From Chelativorans xinjiangensis (GTDB taxonomy: Bacteria > Pseudomonadota > Alphaproteobacteria > Rhizobiales > Rhizobiaceae), in NCBI RefSeq assembly GCF_009812055.1, contig NZ_WQNH01000004.1, positions 1 through 64,000 on the forward strand: a DNA stretch of 64,000 nt. Reading direction: 5' to 3'. Made by a program: the position numbers and the translations under genes. Below are positions 11,764 through 22,020 of the stretch, in pieces; the stretch's first letter is position 1; each line of letters begins with the position of its first letter. Below the pieces are notes generated by a model, which was not told the DNA's origin, did not search any database, and saw nothing but the letters and a program-made list of their open reading frames with translations.

Positions 11764-11807
11764 TCACATGCAGATGGGGATGGCGGGCGGGGTTTCAAGA
11801 TTTCGAG

Positions 11808-12001
11808 ATGCCGGCGCCCTTCGCGCCCCCCTCTGTCCTGCCGGACATCTCCCCCGCGAGGGGGGAGATTGGCTGTCGCGTATGGCTTCACTAATCATCG
11901 GCGTAGCAGGACAGGTCCCAGAGCAAGCGGCCAGCGTAATCTCCCCCCATGCGGGGGAGATGTCCGGCAGGACAGAGGGGGGCGCGAAGGGGCGCCGGCA
12001 T
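11808..12001. repeat. Long inverted-repeat element, family E, copy 1
   Basis: The left arm starts ATGCCGGCGCC and the right arm ends GGCGCCGGCAT. Both arms are about 60 bp with CTGTCCTGCCGGACATCTCC-type sequence, separated by a loop containing GAGCAAGCGGCCAG. The same loop word occurs in the element at 20743-20910. No coding capacity is seen. It lies 15 bp beyond the hemB stop codon and could serve as its terminator. With the two family D copies it accounts for most of the 399-bp gap between RDD and hemB. Confidence 0.75.
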
Positions 12002-12016
12002 TTCCATTGTGGCCCG

Positions 12017-13051
<1,035 letters not shown>

Positions 13052-13230
13052 GGGCTTTTCTCCAGTATGCCCCGGTATTTATCACGCGCCGGCACGCCTG
13101 AACAACATGGAGTGCGGGCGTATCGCCCCCGATGCGGCCCGTGGCGGCGGGAAAGGCGGGCATGCCGCCATTGACGCGGCGCCATGCCGCACATAATCAC
13201 CAACTGAGCGTTTCGCGAGGGGAGGCTCGA

Positions 13231-14292
13231 TTGGAAGGCGATTTCGGCGGTGGCGGCGACATCCGTTTCGCGCAGCAGGGCCGTGCCGGCGTCATTGTGC
13301 TTGACCGGCCGGCAGCGCTCAACGCGCTCACCCATTCCATGGTCAAGGCGATGGTCCGGGCACTTGCCGCCTGGCAGGCCGACGAGAAGGTGCGCGTCGT
13401 CCTCATCAAGGGGGAGGGCAGGGCCTTCTGCGCCGGCGGCGACATTCTCGACATCTATGAGGCCGGCCGCGCCGGTCGGCCGCCGATCGGCTTCTTCGCC
13501 GACGAATATCGCCTCAATGCGGCTATCGCGCGCTTCTCGAAGCCCTATGTGGCGCTGATCGACGGGGTGGTGATGGGCGGCGGGGTGGGCGTCTCCGCCC
13601 ACGGCTCGCACCGGGTGATGACGGAGAAGGCGCTTTTCGCCATGCCGGAGGTCGGCATCGGCTTCTTCCCTGATGTCGGCGGCAGCCACTTCCTCTCACG
13701 CCTTCAAGGCCACTACGGCATGTATCTGGCACTGACCGGCGAGCGCATCGGGCAGGGCGAGGCGTTTGCGGCGGGGCTTGCCACCCACGCCGTCGATTCG
13801 GCGGCGCTTGCGGGGCTTGCGGACGAGATCGCCGAGACCGGCGACGTGGACGCCGCCCTTGCCGCCCTTGCCGCCCGTGCCCGCGACGTGCCCCGGGAAA
13901 AGGATGCGGCGAGCCTTGACGCCATCGCCCGGCATTTTTCCCTTTCAACGCTGGAAGAGTGCGTCGCCAGCCTTTCGCAAGCCGCGGAAGAGGGGGATGG
14001 ATTCGCGGCCGCGACACTCAAGACAATCGCCAAGCGCTCGCCGACCAGCCTTCACGTCGCCTTCCGGCAACTGCGCCTCGGCGCCGCGCTCACCATGGAC
14101 GAGTGCATGCGCATGGAGTTCCGGATCGTCAACCGCATGCTGGCCAACGGCGACTTCTACGAGGGCATCCGCGCCGCGGTGATCGACAGGACGAAGGCGC
14201 CGGAGTGGCGGCCGGCATCGCTCGACGCGGTGGATCCGGCGGCGATCGACGCCTTTTTCGCGCCGCTTCCCGACGGGGAGCTTAAGCTGTGA
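13231..14292 (+). CDS. 3-hydroxyisobutyryl-CoA hydrolase (enoyl-CoA hydratase/isomerase family)
   Basis: The product hydrolyses 3-hydroxyisobutyryl-CoA in valine degradation; this is inferred from the HIBCH-type crotonase pattern. Visible are the oxyanion-hole segments FCAGGDI and VMGGGVG, the catalytic region FAMPEVGIGFFPDVGG with its glutamate, and a long C-terminal domain ending MEFRIVNRML...FYEGIRAAVIDR. A TTG start at 13231 is chosen over the longer frame from 13132 because GGGGAGG lies 5-7 bases upstream and homologous proteins begin near this point; this gives 353 residues. Its stop overlaps the DUF6163 start by four bases, suggesting co-translation. Confidence 0.88.
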   Translation: MEGDFGGGGDIRFAQQGRAGVIVLDRPAALNALTHSMVKAMVRALAAWQADEKVRVVLIKGEGRAFCAGGDILDIYEAGRAGRPPIGFFADEYRLNAAIARFSKPYVALIDGVVMGGGVGVSAHGSHRVMTEKALFAMPEVGIGFFPDVGGSHFLSRLQGHYGMYLALTGERIGQGEAFAAGLATHAVDSAALAGLADEIAETGDVDAALAALAARARDVPREKDAASLDAIARHFSLSTLEECVASLSQAAEEGDGFAAATLKTIAKRSPTSLHVAFRQLRLGAALTMDECMRMEFRIVNRMLANGDFYEGIRAAVIDRTKAPEWRPASLDAVDPAAIDAFFAPLPDGELKL

Positions 14293-14711
14293 CGAACGAC
14301 GCGGTCACGCAGATGCCGGTGCGCCAATCCCCCCTCGAATATGCGCTGGAGATGTTGCAGCGCGCCGTGGCACTCTTCTGCCTCGTCCAGGGCATCGGCT
14401 ACTGGGTCAGGCTCCTGGGCTTCTTCGAGGGGCCGGAATGGCGCTTCGACCTGATGCCGTTCTACTGGCAGGCGACGGCCGCCCCGCTTGCCGTCCTTTT
14501 TCCCTTTGCCGCGGTCGGGCTTTGGATGCTGGCCTCCTGGGGACCGGTGGTCTGGTTCCTGTGCGCGGCCGCGGAAGCCGTCATGTACGGCTTCTTCCCC
14601 CAGCTCTTCGGCGCCTGGCCCTGGCTCATCGTTCTGCACGGCGCGGTGGCCGCCCTTTATACCGTGCTGCAGACCCTGCTTCATCTCGCCCGGCGCCGCG
14701 CCGCGCATTAA
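14289..14711 (+). CDS. DUF6163 family membrane protein
   Basis: This is a 140-residue hydrophobic protein with about four membrane segments, of the family I recall as DUF6163. It has a conserved aromatic-rich region (GYWVRLLGFFEGPEWRFD) between the first two helices. The GTG start overlaps the upstream stop in a GTGA junction. From memory, members lie upstream of the ldtR regulator in many Rhizobiales, so an envelope-related role is possible, but the function is unknown. Confidence is high that it is a real gene and moderate for the family name. Confidence 0.8.
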   Translation: MTNDAVTQMPVRQSPLEYALEMLQRAVALFCLVQGIGYWVRLLGFFEGPEWRFDLMPFYWQATAAPLAVLFPFAAVGLWMLASWGPVVWFLCAAAEAVMYGFFPQLFGAWPWLIVLHGAVAALYTVLQTLLHLARRRAAH

Positions 14712-14865
14712 CCGAAGTTAACGCCTTTTTAGCCCTAAATGCAGGGTTTCCTGCGCAAGGTGTTGTTAAGCCTGACGTTTAAGTCGAATTTTAGGTGCAT
14801 TCGATACGGTTGCCTCCAAGGTGAAAACAAAAAACTCACCGGCGTCAAAACGAAAGGCACCAGTC

Positions 14866-15381
14866 ATGATCAACACGCGATCCGCGACACAGAAGACGTC
14901 TACCCATGAAGAGAGCGAGGCTCCGCTGCGCTCCCTCTATCTCGAATCGTTGCAGCTCGTCGAGCGGCTGCACCGCCGCCTGCTCGACGTCATCAAGGAC
15001 GAGTTCGAGCGCCAGGGCCGCAGCGACATCAACGCCATCCAGGCGCTGCTCCTGTTCAATATCGGCGATGCCGAGCTGACGGCGGGCGAACTGCGCACGC
15101 GCGGCTACTATCTCGGCTCCAACGTCTCGTACAACCTGAAGAAGCTCGTCGACCAGGGCTTCGTCCACCACCAGCGCTCGCGCATCGACCGCCGCTCGGT
15201 CCGCATCAGCCTGACGCCGAAGGGCACGGAGATCGCCAAGGTCGTCTCCAAGCTCTACGACCGTCACATCGGCTCCATCGAGCAGGTCGGCGGCATCAAG
15301 GCCGACGAGTTCCGCCAGATGAACCGTGCCCTGCAGCGGCTCGACCGCTTCTGGAACGACACCATCGCCTATCGCATGTGA
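14866..15381 (+). CDS. ldtR: MarR-family regulator LdtR
   Basis: A 171-residue winged-helix MarR regulator. The recognition region reads LRTRGYYLGSNVSYNLKKLV, followed by the wing with RSRIDRRSVRISLT, a signature of LdtR. In Candidatus Liberibacter and Sinorhizobium, LdtR controls an L,D-transpeptidase gene and osmotic or cell-wall stress tolerance. The target transpeptidase gene follows here on the same strand after 301 bp. ATG at 14866 is chosen; it has a weak AAAGG upstream and matches the expected protein length. The AT-rich 14712-14865 leader, with several TTAA motifs, is the likely promoter. Confidence 0.9.
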   Translation: MINTRSATQKTSTHEESEAPLRSLYLESLQLVERLHRRLLDVIKDEFERQGRSDINAIQALLLFNIGDAELTAGELRTRGYYLGSNVSYNLKKLVDQGFVHHQRSRIDRRSVRISLTPKGTEIAKVVSKLYDRHIGSIEQVGGIKADEFRQMNRALQRLDRFWNDTIAYRM

Positions 15382-15682
15382 GCAGTGCCGTTTTGACTGC
15401 TGGGGGCGGCCGGCGAAGGCCGACCGGAATGGCTGGTATCCCTGACGGGGTGCCGGCCATTACGGTATTGTGATGGGGGTTCCTGTTGTAACCATAAGCG
15501 CCACGCTAATAACATAATTGCGGTGGAATGGATGATGCGACATCGCCGCTGCCAAGGCCGTATTCCGGCCGGAGAGGGCAAGTCGGTCACGCTTCGAGCG
15601 GCGCTTTGGCGAAAAATTAACGCTGTTTCGTGCACGTTCGAAAGCCAGACAATCCGGGTTTTACGTTGAGGGTTCGGTAAAC
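15382..15682. promoter_or_regulatory. Intergenic region between ldtR and the L,D-transpeptidase gene
   Basis: No ORF of interest is seen. Positions 15427-15459 can form a hairpin (AATGGCTGG with CCGGCCATT), perhaps ending ldtR transcription. Positions 15484-15523 are AT-rich with TAACATAATT and are the best candidate for a promoter or LdtR operator upstream of the transpeptidase. A GAGGG ribosome site precedes the next ATG. The regulator-binding role is inference. Confidence 0.4.
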
Positions 15683-16942
15683 ATGAAATCCAACCGCCGC
15701 CTTTTCCTTACCGGAGCCGGTGCTGCAGCGGCCGCTGCGGCCCTTGCAGGCTCCGCCAGGGCACAGAATGCAATCGATGCCATCATCAATTCCCCGCGGC
15801 GGGGCAGTTGGGGTGACCGGTTCGACGCCCAGGCGGCGCAAGTCGGCAACGTCTCTTCCACCCAACCCATTCTCAGCCAGCAGACGGCGAGCAATGTCGA
15901 GCGTGCCATCGCCCGGTATTCGGACATCGTCGGGCGCGGCGGCTGGCCCATGGTGCCGGCCACCAAGAAGCTGCAGCTCGGCGTCGTCGATCCGGATGTG
16001 GAAATCCTGCGCCGCCGGCTGATGATCTCCGAGGACCTGTCCCAGCAGGCAGGCATGTCGCCTGCCTTCGATTCCTACGTCGATGCGGCGCTGAAGCGGT
16101 TCCAGGCCCGCCACGGCCTGCCCGCCGACGGCGTTACGGGCCAGTACACCTATTCCGCGCTCAACGTCTCGGCGCCGATCCGTCTCGGCCAGCTGCAGAC
16201 GAACCTTGGGCGCTTGCGCGAGATGACGGCGAATCCCCTCGACGGCCGCCTGGTGACGGTCAACATCCCCGCGGCCTCGATCGAGGCGGTGGAGAATGGC
16301 CGCGTCTTCCTGCGCCACACGGCGATCGTCGGCAAGGTCGACCGGCAGACGCCGGTGCTGAACTCCAATATCAACGAGATCATCCTCAACCCGTACTGGA
16401 ACGCGCCGGTGTCCATCGTCCGCAAGGACATCATCCCGAAGATGCGCGAGGATCCCAACTACCTGACGGACAACAGCATCCGCCTGATCGCGCCGGACGG
16501 CACCGAGGTCGATCCGTTGAGCGTCGACTGGTCGACGGACGACGCGGCCAAATACCGCTTCCGCCAGGATCCCGGCCGCATCAACGCCATGGCCACCGTC
16601 AAGATCAACTTCCCCAACGAGCATGCGGTCTACATGCACGATACGCCGCAGCAGCAGCTGTTCGGCGATCAGGCGCGCTTCCACTCCTCCGGCTGCGTGC
16701 GCGTGCAGAACGTGCGCGACCTGGTGACGTGGATCCTGCGCGACACGCCCGGCTGGGACCGGCGCACGATCGAGACGACGATCCAGACCGAGGAAGACAA
16801 GCGCATTCCCGTCGCCAGTCCGGTGCCGGTCTACTTCACCTACATCTCGGCCTGGTCGACGGGCGACGGCGCGATCCACTTCCGCGACGACATCTACGGC
16901 CGCGACGGCCAGCAGGAGCTGCAGATTTCCACCGCGCTGTAG
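15683..16942 (+). CDS. L,D-transpeptidase (LdtP-type, YkuD domain)
   Basis: This periplasmic enzyme forms 3-3 peptidoglycan cross-links or attaches proteins to peptidoglycan. The 419-residue precursor starts with a Tat-like signal (NRRLFLTG followed by an alanine-rich core and ARAQ). Residues about 95-175 form a peptidoglycan-binding domain (DGVTGQYTYSALN). The YkuD catalytic domain covers about 190-345, with the signature HDTPQQQLFG and HSSGCVRV, catalytic Cys338. It follows ldtR, matching the regulator-target pair known from Liberibacter. A rho-independent terminator follows at 16968. Confidence 0.93.
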   Translation: MKSNRRLFLTGAGAAAAAAALAGSARAQNAIDAIINSPRRGSWGDRFDAQAAQVGNVSSTQPILSQQTASNVERAIARYSDIVGRGGWPMVPATKKLQLGVVDPDVEILRRRLMISEDLSQQAGMSPAFDSYVDAALKRFQARHGLPADGVTGQYTYSALNVSAPIRLGQLQTNLGRLREMTANPLDGRLVTVNIPAASIEAVENGRVFLRHTAIVGKVDRQTPVLNSNINEIILNPYWNAPVSIVRKDIIPKMREDPNYLTDNSIRLIAPDGTEVDPLSVDWSTDDAAKYRFRQDPGRINAMATVKINFPNEHAVYMHDTPQQQLFGDQARFHSSGCVRVQNVRDLVTWILRDTPGWDRRTIETTIQTEEDKRIPVASPVPVYFTYISAWSTGDGAIHFRDDIYGRDGQQELQISTAL

Positions 16943-16967
16943 CGACCCTCACCTGGGAGTTCCGTTC

Positions 16968-16995
16968 AAAGGCCGCTCCTTCGGGGCGGCCTTTT
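16968..16995 (+). terminator. Rho-independent terminator after the L,D-transpeptidase gene
   Basis: AAAGGCCGC and GCGGCCTTTT arms form a stable GC-rich hairpin ending in T residues, 25 bp after the stop codon. Confidence 0.8.
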
Positions 16996-17151
16996 CGCAT
17001 TCCCAGCCTATCCGCGCCGCGGCATGTCGCCCTCTATGTCGCACCGGCTCAAAAAATCGGCACAAGACGTGGTGGCGGTCCTGGAAAAGTGCTAAGGGCG
17101 CGCGGGTTCCGCCACGCATCATGAGCTTCCAGCGCAAGGGGTGATATCGCC

Positions 17152-18465
17152 ATGGCACATGCGTCCGCCGCCGCCGTCGAGACCGAGACCTTCTTCTCAA
17201 GGCCGCTCGAGGAAACCGACCGCGACATCTTCGACGCGATCCGCAACGAGCTCGGTCGCCAACGCGACGAGATCCAGCTGATCGCCTCGGAAAACATCGT
17301 CTCCCGCGCGGTGATGGAAGCGCAGGGCACCGTGCTCACCAACAAATACGCCGAGGGCTATCCCGGCAAGCGCTACTATGGCGGCTGCCAGTTCGTCGAC
17401 GTGGTGGAGGAGCTGGCGATCGCCCGCGCCAAGGAGCTCTTCAGCTGCAACTTCGCCAATGTGCAGCCCAACTCAGGCAGCCAGATGAACCAGGCGGTGT
17501 TCCTGGCGCTGCTGCAGCCCGGCGACACCTTCATGGGGCTGGACCTGAATTCCGGCGGCCATCTCACCCACGGCTCGCCCGTCAACATGTCCGGCAAATG
17601 GTTCAACGTCGTCTCCTACGGCGTGCGCCAGGACGACCATCTCCTCGACATGGACGAGGTGGAGCGGCTGGCGCACGAGAAGAAGCCGAAGCTGATCCTG
17701 GCCGGCGGAACGGCCTATTCGCGCGTCTGGGACTGGAAGCGCTTTCGCGAGATCGCCGACAGCGTCGGCGCTTACCTGATGGTCGACATGGCGCACATCG
17801 CCGGCCTGGTGGCGGGCGACGCGCATCCTTCGCCCCTGCCGCATGCCCATGTGGTGACGACCACCACGCACAAGTCGCTTCGCGGTCCGCGCGGCGGCAT
17901 GATCCTGGCCAACGACGAGGCCATCGCCAAGAAGCTCAATTCCGCCGTCTTCCCCGGCCTGCAGGGCGGGCCGCTGATGCACGTCATCGCCGCCAAGGCG
18001 GTGGCGCTGGGCGAGGCGCTGCAGCCCGAGTTCAAGGCTTACGCGCACCAGGTGGTGGCAAACGCCCGGGCGCTTGCCGCGAGCCTCCAGGAGACCGGCC
18101 TCGATATCGTCTCCGGCGGCACGGACAACCATCTGATGCTGGTGGACCTGCGCCCCAAGAACGCGACGGGCAAGCGCGCCGAGGCAGCCCTTGGGCGGGC
18201 CAACATCACCTGCAACAAGAACGGCATCCCCTTCGACCCGGAAAAGCCCTTCGTCACCTCCGGCATCCGCCTCGGCACCCCCGCCGGCACGACGCGCGGC
18301 TTCGGCGTCGCCGAGTTCGCTCAGGTGGGCCAGTTGATCGCCGAGGTGCTGGACGGGCTGAAAGCGGCCAATTCCGACGAGGGCAACCTGGCCGTCGAGG
18401 AGGCGGTCAAGAAGAAGGTTGAAGGCCTCCTCGACCGCTTTCCGCTCTACCCCTATCTGGGGTAA
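17152..18465 (+). CDS. glyA: Serine hydroxymethyltransferase
   Basis: GlyA converts serine and tetrahydrofolate to glycine and 5,10-methylene-THF, the main one-carbon source, and needs pyridoxal phosphate. The protein is 437 residues. The PLP lysine is in [14 protein letters not shown] (Lys241). Other hallmarks are [28 protein letters not shown] and [11 protein letters not shown]. The first 16 residues are a short lineage-specific extension; the ATG follows AAGGGGTGAT. It heads a same-strand run with nrdR and the rib genes. Confidence 0.97.
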   Translation: MAHASAAAVETETFFSRPLEETDRDIFDAIRNELGRQRDEIQLIASENIVSRAVMEAQGTVLTNKYAEGYPGKRYYGGCQFVDVVEELAIARAKELFSCNFANVQPNSGSQMNQAVFLALLQPGDTFMGLDLNSGGHLTHGSPVNMSGKWFNVVSYGVRQDDHLLDMDEVERLAHEKKPKLILAGGTAYSRVWDWKRFREIADSVGAYLMVDMAHIAGLVAGDAHPSPLPHAHVVTTTTHKSLRGPRGGMILANDEAIAKKLNSAVFPGLQGGPLMHVIAAKAVALGEALQPEFKAYAHQVVANARALAASLQETGLDIVSGGTDNHLMLVDLRPKNATGKRAEAALGRANITCNKNGIPFDPEKPFVTSGIRLGTPAGTTRGFGVAEFAQVGQLIAEVLDGLKAANSDEGNLAVEEAVKKKVEGLLDRFPLYPYLG

Positions 18466-18504
18466 GGCTGACGCGACAAGCAAACCTGCCAAGAAAAGGC
18501 TGCC

Positions 18505-18969
18505 ATGCGCTGCCCATACTGCCAGTCCGAGGACACCCAGGTGAAGGATTCGCGGCCCGCCGAGGACGGTGCCGCCATCCGCCGCCGCCGCGCCTGCCCC
18601 GATTGCGGCGGCCGCTTCACCACCTTCGAGCGCGTGCAGCTGCGCGATCTCGTGGTGGTCAAGCGCTCGGGCCGGAAGGTGCCGTTCGACCGCGACAAGC
18701 TGATGCGCTCCTTCGACATCGCGCTGAGAAAGCGCAATGTCGACCCCGAGCGCGTGGAGCGCGCGGTGACCGGGATCGTGCGCCAGCTCGAGAACTCGGG
18801 CGAGAGCGAGATTCCTTCCGACCAGATCGGCCTCCTGGTCATGGAGGCGCTGAAGTCGCTCGACGACGTCGCCTATGTCCGCTTCGCTTCCGTCTACCGG
18901 AATTTCCGCGAGGCGAAGGACTTTCAGGACGTGTTGGGCGAGCTCAAGGGCGAGCCGGACCTGGAGTGA
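18505..18969 (+). CDS. nrdR: Transcriptional repressor NrdR
   Basis: NrdR is the ATP/dATP-responsive repressor of ribonucleotide reductase genes. The 154-residue protein has the N-terminal zinc ribbon with Cys3, Cys6, Cys31 and Cys34 (CPYC and CPDC) and an ATP-cone domain starting around residue 48 ([16 protein letters not shown]). The gene is 39 bp after glyA and 3 bp before ribD, so it is likely co-transcribed. The order glyA-nrdR-ribD is common in alphaproteobacteria. Confidence 0.97.
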   Translation: MRCPYCQSEDTQVKDSRPAEDGAAIRRRRACPDCGGRFTTFERVQLRDLVVVKRSGRKVPFDRDKLMRSFDIALRKRNVDPERVERAVTGIVRQLENSGESEIPSDQIGLLVMEALKSLDDVAYVRFASVYRNFREAKDFQDVLGELKGEPDLE

Positions 18970-18972
18970 GCG

Positions 18973-20097
18973 ATGCCGGACAAGGGCGCTCCCACCCCGC
19001 TTGCCGGTCTTGAGGAGACCGACCGGCGCTTCATGGCCGCCGCCATCCGCCTGTCGCGCCGCCATCTCGGTCTGACGGCCGCCAATCCCTCCGTTGCCAC
19101 GCTTATCGTGCGTGACGGCCGCATCGTCGGGCGCGCGGTGACGGCCGTGGGCGGCAGGCCGCATGCCGAGGCGCAGGCGCTCGAGGAGGCGGGGGCGTTG
19201 GCGCGGGGCGCGACGGCCTATGTGACGCTGGAACCCTGCGCCCATCACGGGCGCACCCCGCCTTGCGCGGAGGCGCTCGTGACCGCCGGCGTGAAGCGCG
19301 TGGTGGGCGCTGCGAGCGACCCGGACCCGCGCGTCAGCGGCAAGGGCTACGCCATCCTGCGCGCGGCCGGCATCGAGGTGGTGGAGGGCGTTTTGGCCGA
19401 TGCGGCCGCCGACCTGATGAAAGGGTATCTCATACGGTCCTTGAGAAAGCGGCCGGAAGTGATTCTCAAGCTTGCCCTTTCCGCCGACGGCAAGATCGGC
19501 GTTGGGGGGGAGGGGCAGGTGCCCATCACCGCCGAGATTGCCCGCCGCCAGGTCCACCTGATGCGCGCCGAGGCCGATGCCATCCTCGTCGGCATCGGCA
19601 CGGCATTGGCCGACGACCCGGCGCTGACCTGCCGTCTGCCGGGGCTGGAAGCCCGCTCGCCGGCGCGCATCGTGCTCGACCGCCGTCTGCGCCTGCCGCT
19701 CGATTCTGAGTTGGCCCGCACCGCGCGCGACATGCCGGTGCTCCTTACCGCCGCGCGGGATGCGGATGCGGCGCGCCGGGCGGCTCTGGCCAAGGCGGGC
19801 GTCGACTTCCTTGCCGTCGAGGCGGTAAACGGCCAGATCGCCCTGCCGGAGCTTCTGGAAGACCTTGCCGCGCGCGGCATCTCGAGCCTTCTCGTGGAAG
19901 GCGGCGCCTACACGGCAGAGGCGTTTCTGGCCGAGAACCTTGTCGACCGCCTTTGCCTCTTCATTGGCCCCGGCGAAATAGGCCCGCACGGCATTGCATC
20001 GCCCGTTAATCCCGACCATATCCCTGACGGCTTCACGAAGCTCCGCGAAGCCCGCTTCGGCGACGACGGCTATCTCGAATATGCGAGGGCACACTGA
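18973..20097 (+). CDS. ribD: Bifunctional diaminohydroxyphosphoribosylaminopyrimidine deaminase / 5-amino-6-(5-phosphoribosylamino)uracil reductase
   Basis: RibD performs two early steps of riboflavin synthesis. The N-terminal deaminase domain (about residues 15-140) shows the zinc motif RPHAEAQAL with TLEPCAHHGRTPPCAEAL. The C-terminal reductase domain (about 150-374) has LKLALSADGKIG and LLVEGGAYTAEAFL. At 374 residues it is the expected length. Its stop overlaps the ribE start by one base (TGATG), indicating translational coupling. Confidence 0.96.
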   Translation: MPDKGAPTPLAGLEETDRRFMAAAIRLSRRHLGLTAANPSVATLIVRDGRIVGRAVTAVGGRPHAEAQALEEAGALARGATAYVTLEPCAHHGRTPPCAEALVTAGVKRVVGAASDPDPRVSGKGYAILRAAGIEVVEGVLADAAADLMKGYLIRSLRKRPEVILKLALSADGKIGVGGEGQVPITAEIARRQVHLMRAEADAILVGIGTALADDPALTCRLPGLEARSPARIVLDRRLRLPLDSELARTARDMPVLLTAARDADAARRAALAKAGVDFLAVEAVNGQIALPELLEDLAARGISSLLVEGGAYTAEAFLAENLVDRLCLFIGPGEIGPHGIASPVNPDHIPDGFTKLREARFGDDGYLEYARAH

Positions 20098-20708
20098 TGT
20101 TCACGGGGATCGTCACGGACGTGGGAACGGTGCAGGCGGTCCGGCCCCTTGCGAAGGGCGCGCGGCTGCGCATCGAGACGCGCTACGATCCGGCGACCAT
20201 CGACATCGGCGCCTCCATCGCCTGCGCCGGCGTGTGCCTGACCGTCGTCGCTCTGCCGGAGGCAGGCTCCAACCGGCACTGGTTCGAGGTGGAAGCGTGG
20301 GAGGAGGCGCTGCGGCTGACGACGGCCGCCGCGTGGGGCGAGGGCACGCGGGTCAACCTGGAGCGGCCGCTGAAGGTCGGCGACGAATTGGGCGGCCACA
20401 TCGTCTCCGGCCACGTGGACGGCACGGCGGAGATCGTCGAGCGGCTGGAAGAGGGCGAGGCAGTGCGCTTCGTGCTCGAGGCGCCGGCGGAACTGGCCAG
20501 GTACGTCGCGCCCAAGGGCTCGGTGGCGCTCGACGGCACGTCGCTGACGGTCAACCGTGTCGACAAGAATCGCTTCGACGTGCTCCTCATCCATCACTCG
20601 CTTGCCGTGACCACCTGGGGCGAGCGGCAGGTGGGGGATAGGGTCAATATCGAGGTGGACACGATGGCCCGCTATGCCGCGCGGCTTGCGGAGGCGGCGG
20701 ACGCTTAG
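20097..20708 (+). CDS. ribE: Riboflavin synthase alpha subunit
   Basis: This enzyme dismutates two 6,7-dimethyl-8-ribityllumazine molecules into riboflavin. It is 203 residues with two lumazine-binding repeats: the first starts MFTGIVTDVGTVQAV and the second around GHIVSGHVDGTAEIV. The SLTVNRV region near residue 158 is also typical. It is coupled to ribD and separated from ribH by a 336-bp gap occupied mainly by a repeat element. Confidence 0.96.
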   Translation: MFTGIVTDVGTVQAVRPLAKGARLRIETRYDPATIDIGASIACAGVCLTVVALPEAGSNRHWFEVEAWEEALRLTTAAAWGEGTRVNLERPLKVGDELGGHIVSGHVDGTAEIVERLEEGEAVRFVLEAPAELARYVAPKGSVALDGTSLTVNRVDKNRFDVLLIHHSLAVTTWGERQVGDRVNIEVDTMARYAARLAEAADA

Positions 20709-20742
20709 GTTCCGCGCTGGCTTTTTTATGCCGGCACGCGGG

Positions 20743-20910
20743 CGCCACCACCCCCCTCCGCCTGCCGGCACCTCCCCCACAAGGGGGGAGGAAAGCCGTC
20801 GCGACGGCCTTCGCCAATCGCCAGCGTTGCAAAAGAAGCGCCGGAGCAAGCGGCCAGCCTTCCTCCCCCCTTGTGGGGGAGGTGCCGGCAGGCGGAAGGG
20901 GGTGGTGGCG
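20743..20910. repeat. Long inverted-repeat element, family E, copy 2
   Basis: The arms begin CGCCACCACCCCC and end GGGGGTGGTGGCG, continuing inward through CTCCGCCTGCCGGCACCTCC-type sequence, with about 60 bp between them. The loop holds GAGCAAGCGGCCAG, shared with the element at 11808-12001. It fills half of the 336-bp ribE-ribH gap. The rest (20911-21044) shows only the ribH leader. A T-run at 20721-20726 may mark the end of the ribE transcript. I searched the gap for FMN riboswitch core words and found none. Confidence 0.75.
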
Positions 20911-21044
20911 ACGTGTGCCGGCTCCTTCAATGCTATTCCATCGTGTTCGGCGCAGTCTTGCGTGCCGCCCATGCCCCTATCCCAACGAACCGCTTGCTAA
21001 GCAGAAGGCTTCGGCCTAAGTCACCGACGATCCCGGAGAGACTG

Positions 21045-21515
21045 ATGGCCGATACGACTTCCCCAAAAATTCTCATCGTCGAAGCGCGCTTCTACGACCA
21101 CCTGGCCGACGGCCTTCTCGCCGGCGCCAAGGCGGCGCTGGAAGCGGCGGGTGCCAGCTACGATGTTGTCACCGTGCCCGGCGCGCTGGAGGTTCCGCCG
21201 GCGGTTGCCTATGCGGTTTCGGCGGCGGGGAAGGGCGGCACGGTCTATGACGGTTTCGTGGCGCTGGGTTGCGTGATCCGCGGCGAGACCTATCATTTCG
21301 ACATTGTCGCCAACGAATCGAGCCGTGCCCTGATGGACCTGGCCGTTAAGCATTCGCTGGCGGTCGGCAACGGCATCCTGACGGTCGAGAACGAGGCGCA
21401 GGCGCTGGCGCGAATCGAGAAGAGCGAAGGTTCGAACGCCACCGGCGGAAAGGGATATGCAGCAGCGCAAGCGGCGCTGCGCATGATCGAATTGAAAGAG
21501 CGATTGGGGGCCTGA
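21045..21515 (+). CDS. ribH: 6,7-dimethyl-8-ribityllumazine synthase
   Basis: RibH condenses the pyrimidinedione intermediate with 3,4-dihydroxy-2-butanone 4-phosphate to give lumazine. The 156-residue protein has [11 protein letters not shown] and the active-site segment [11 protein letters not shown] with the conserved histidine. The start at 21045 is chosen for the GGAGAG ribosome site and agreement with family length; the longer upstream frame has no support. nusB follows after one base. Confidence 0.95.
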   Translation: MADTTSPKILIVEARFYDHLADGLLAGAKAALEAAGASYDVVTVPGALEVPPAVAYAVSAAGKGGTVYDGFVALGCVIRGETYHFDIVANESSRALMDLAVKHSLAVGNGILTVENEAQALARIEKSEGSNATGGKGYAAAQAALRMIELKERLGA

Positions 21516-21516
21516 G

Positions 21517-22020
21517 GTGGCGCATCCTTCAGGAGCCGGCGAGCCGGTCAACTTCCGCCCGGCCAACAAGCGGGGCGCCGCGCGGCTGGCCGCCGTGCAG
21601 GCGCTCTACCAGATGGATGTGGGCGGCACGGGCCTTCTGGAGACGACGGCGGAATACGAATCATTCCGTCTCGGCAAGGAGGTCGACGGCGATCTCTACC
21701 GCGAGGCGGACCCGCAATGGTTCCGCGCCATCCTTGCAGGCGTGGTCGAGAACCAGAAGACGATCGACCCGGTCATCCGCCGCTCGCTGCTTGAGGACTG
21801 GCCGCTCTCCCGCCTCGATTCGACGCTGCGCGCCATCTTACGCGCCGGCGTCTACGAGCTGACCGAGCGGGCGGACGTGCCGGTCGCCGTCATCATCTCC
21901 GAATATGTCGACATCGCCAAGGCGTTCTACGAGGAGGACGAGCCGAAGGTGGTCAACGCCGTGCTCGACCGCGTGGCGCGCGCCAGCCGCAAAGAGGGCA
22001 GGGGGAAGGATGTCTCGTGA
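21517..22020 (+). CDS. nusB: Transcription antitermination factor NusB
   Basis: NusB binds boxA RNA with NusE (S10) and supports antitermination of rRNA operons. The 167-residue all-helical protein has the [17 protein letters not shown]-terminal helix and the C-terminal [12 protein letters not shown] and [13 protein letters not shown] stretches. It starts at GTG directly after ribH and overlaps the following MFS gene by four bases (GTGA), so ribH-nusB-MFS is probably one transcript. Confidence 0.95.
   Translation: MAHPSGAGEPVNFRPANKRGAARLAAVQALYQMDVGGTGLLETTAEYESFRLGKEVDGDLYREADPQWFRAILAGVVENQKTIDPVIRRSLLEDWPLSRLDSTLRAILRAGVYELTERADVPVAVIISEYVDIAKAFYEEDEPKVVNAVLDRVARASRKEGRGKDVS

Noticed and set aside
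11618-12016. CRISPR-like array
   Set aside because: The repeats are palindromic dispersed elements of differing families with no regular spacers and no cas genes.
16996-17151. Glycine or THF riboswitch before glyA
   Set aside because: The 156-bp leader shows no tandem glycine aptamer or THF aptamer motifs that I can recognise.
20709-21044. Possible FMN riboswitch before ribH
   Set aside because: The gap is filled by an inverted-repeat element and lacks the conserved RFN-element core words.
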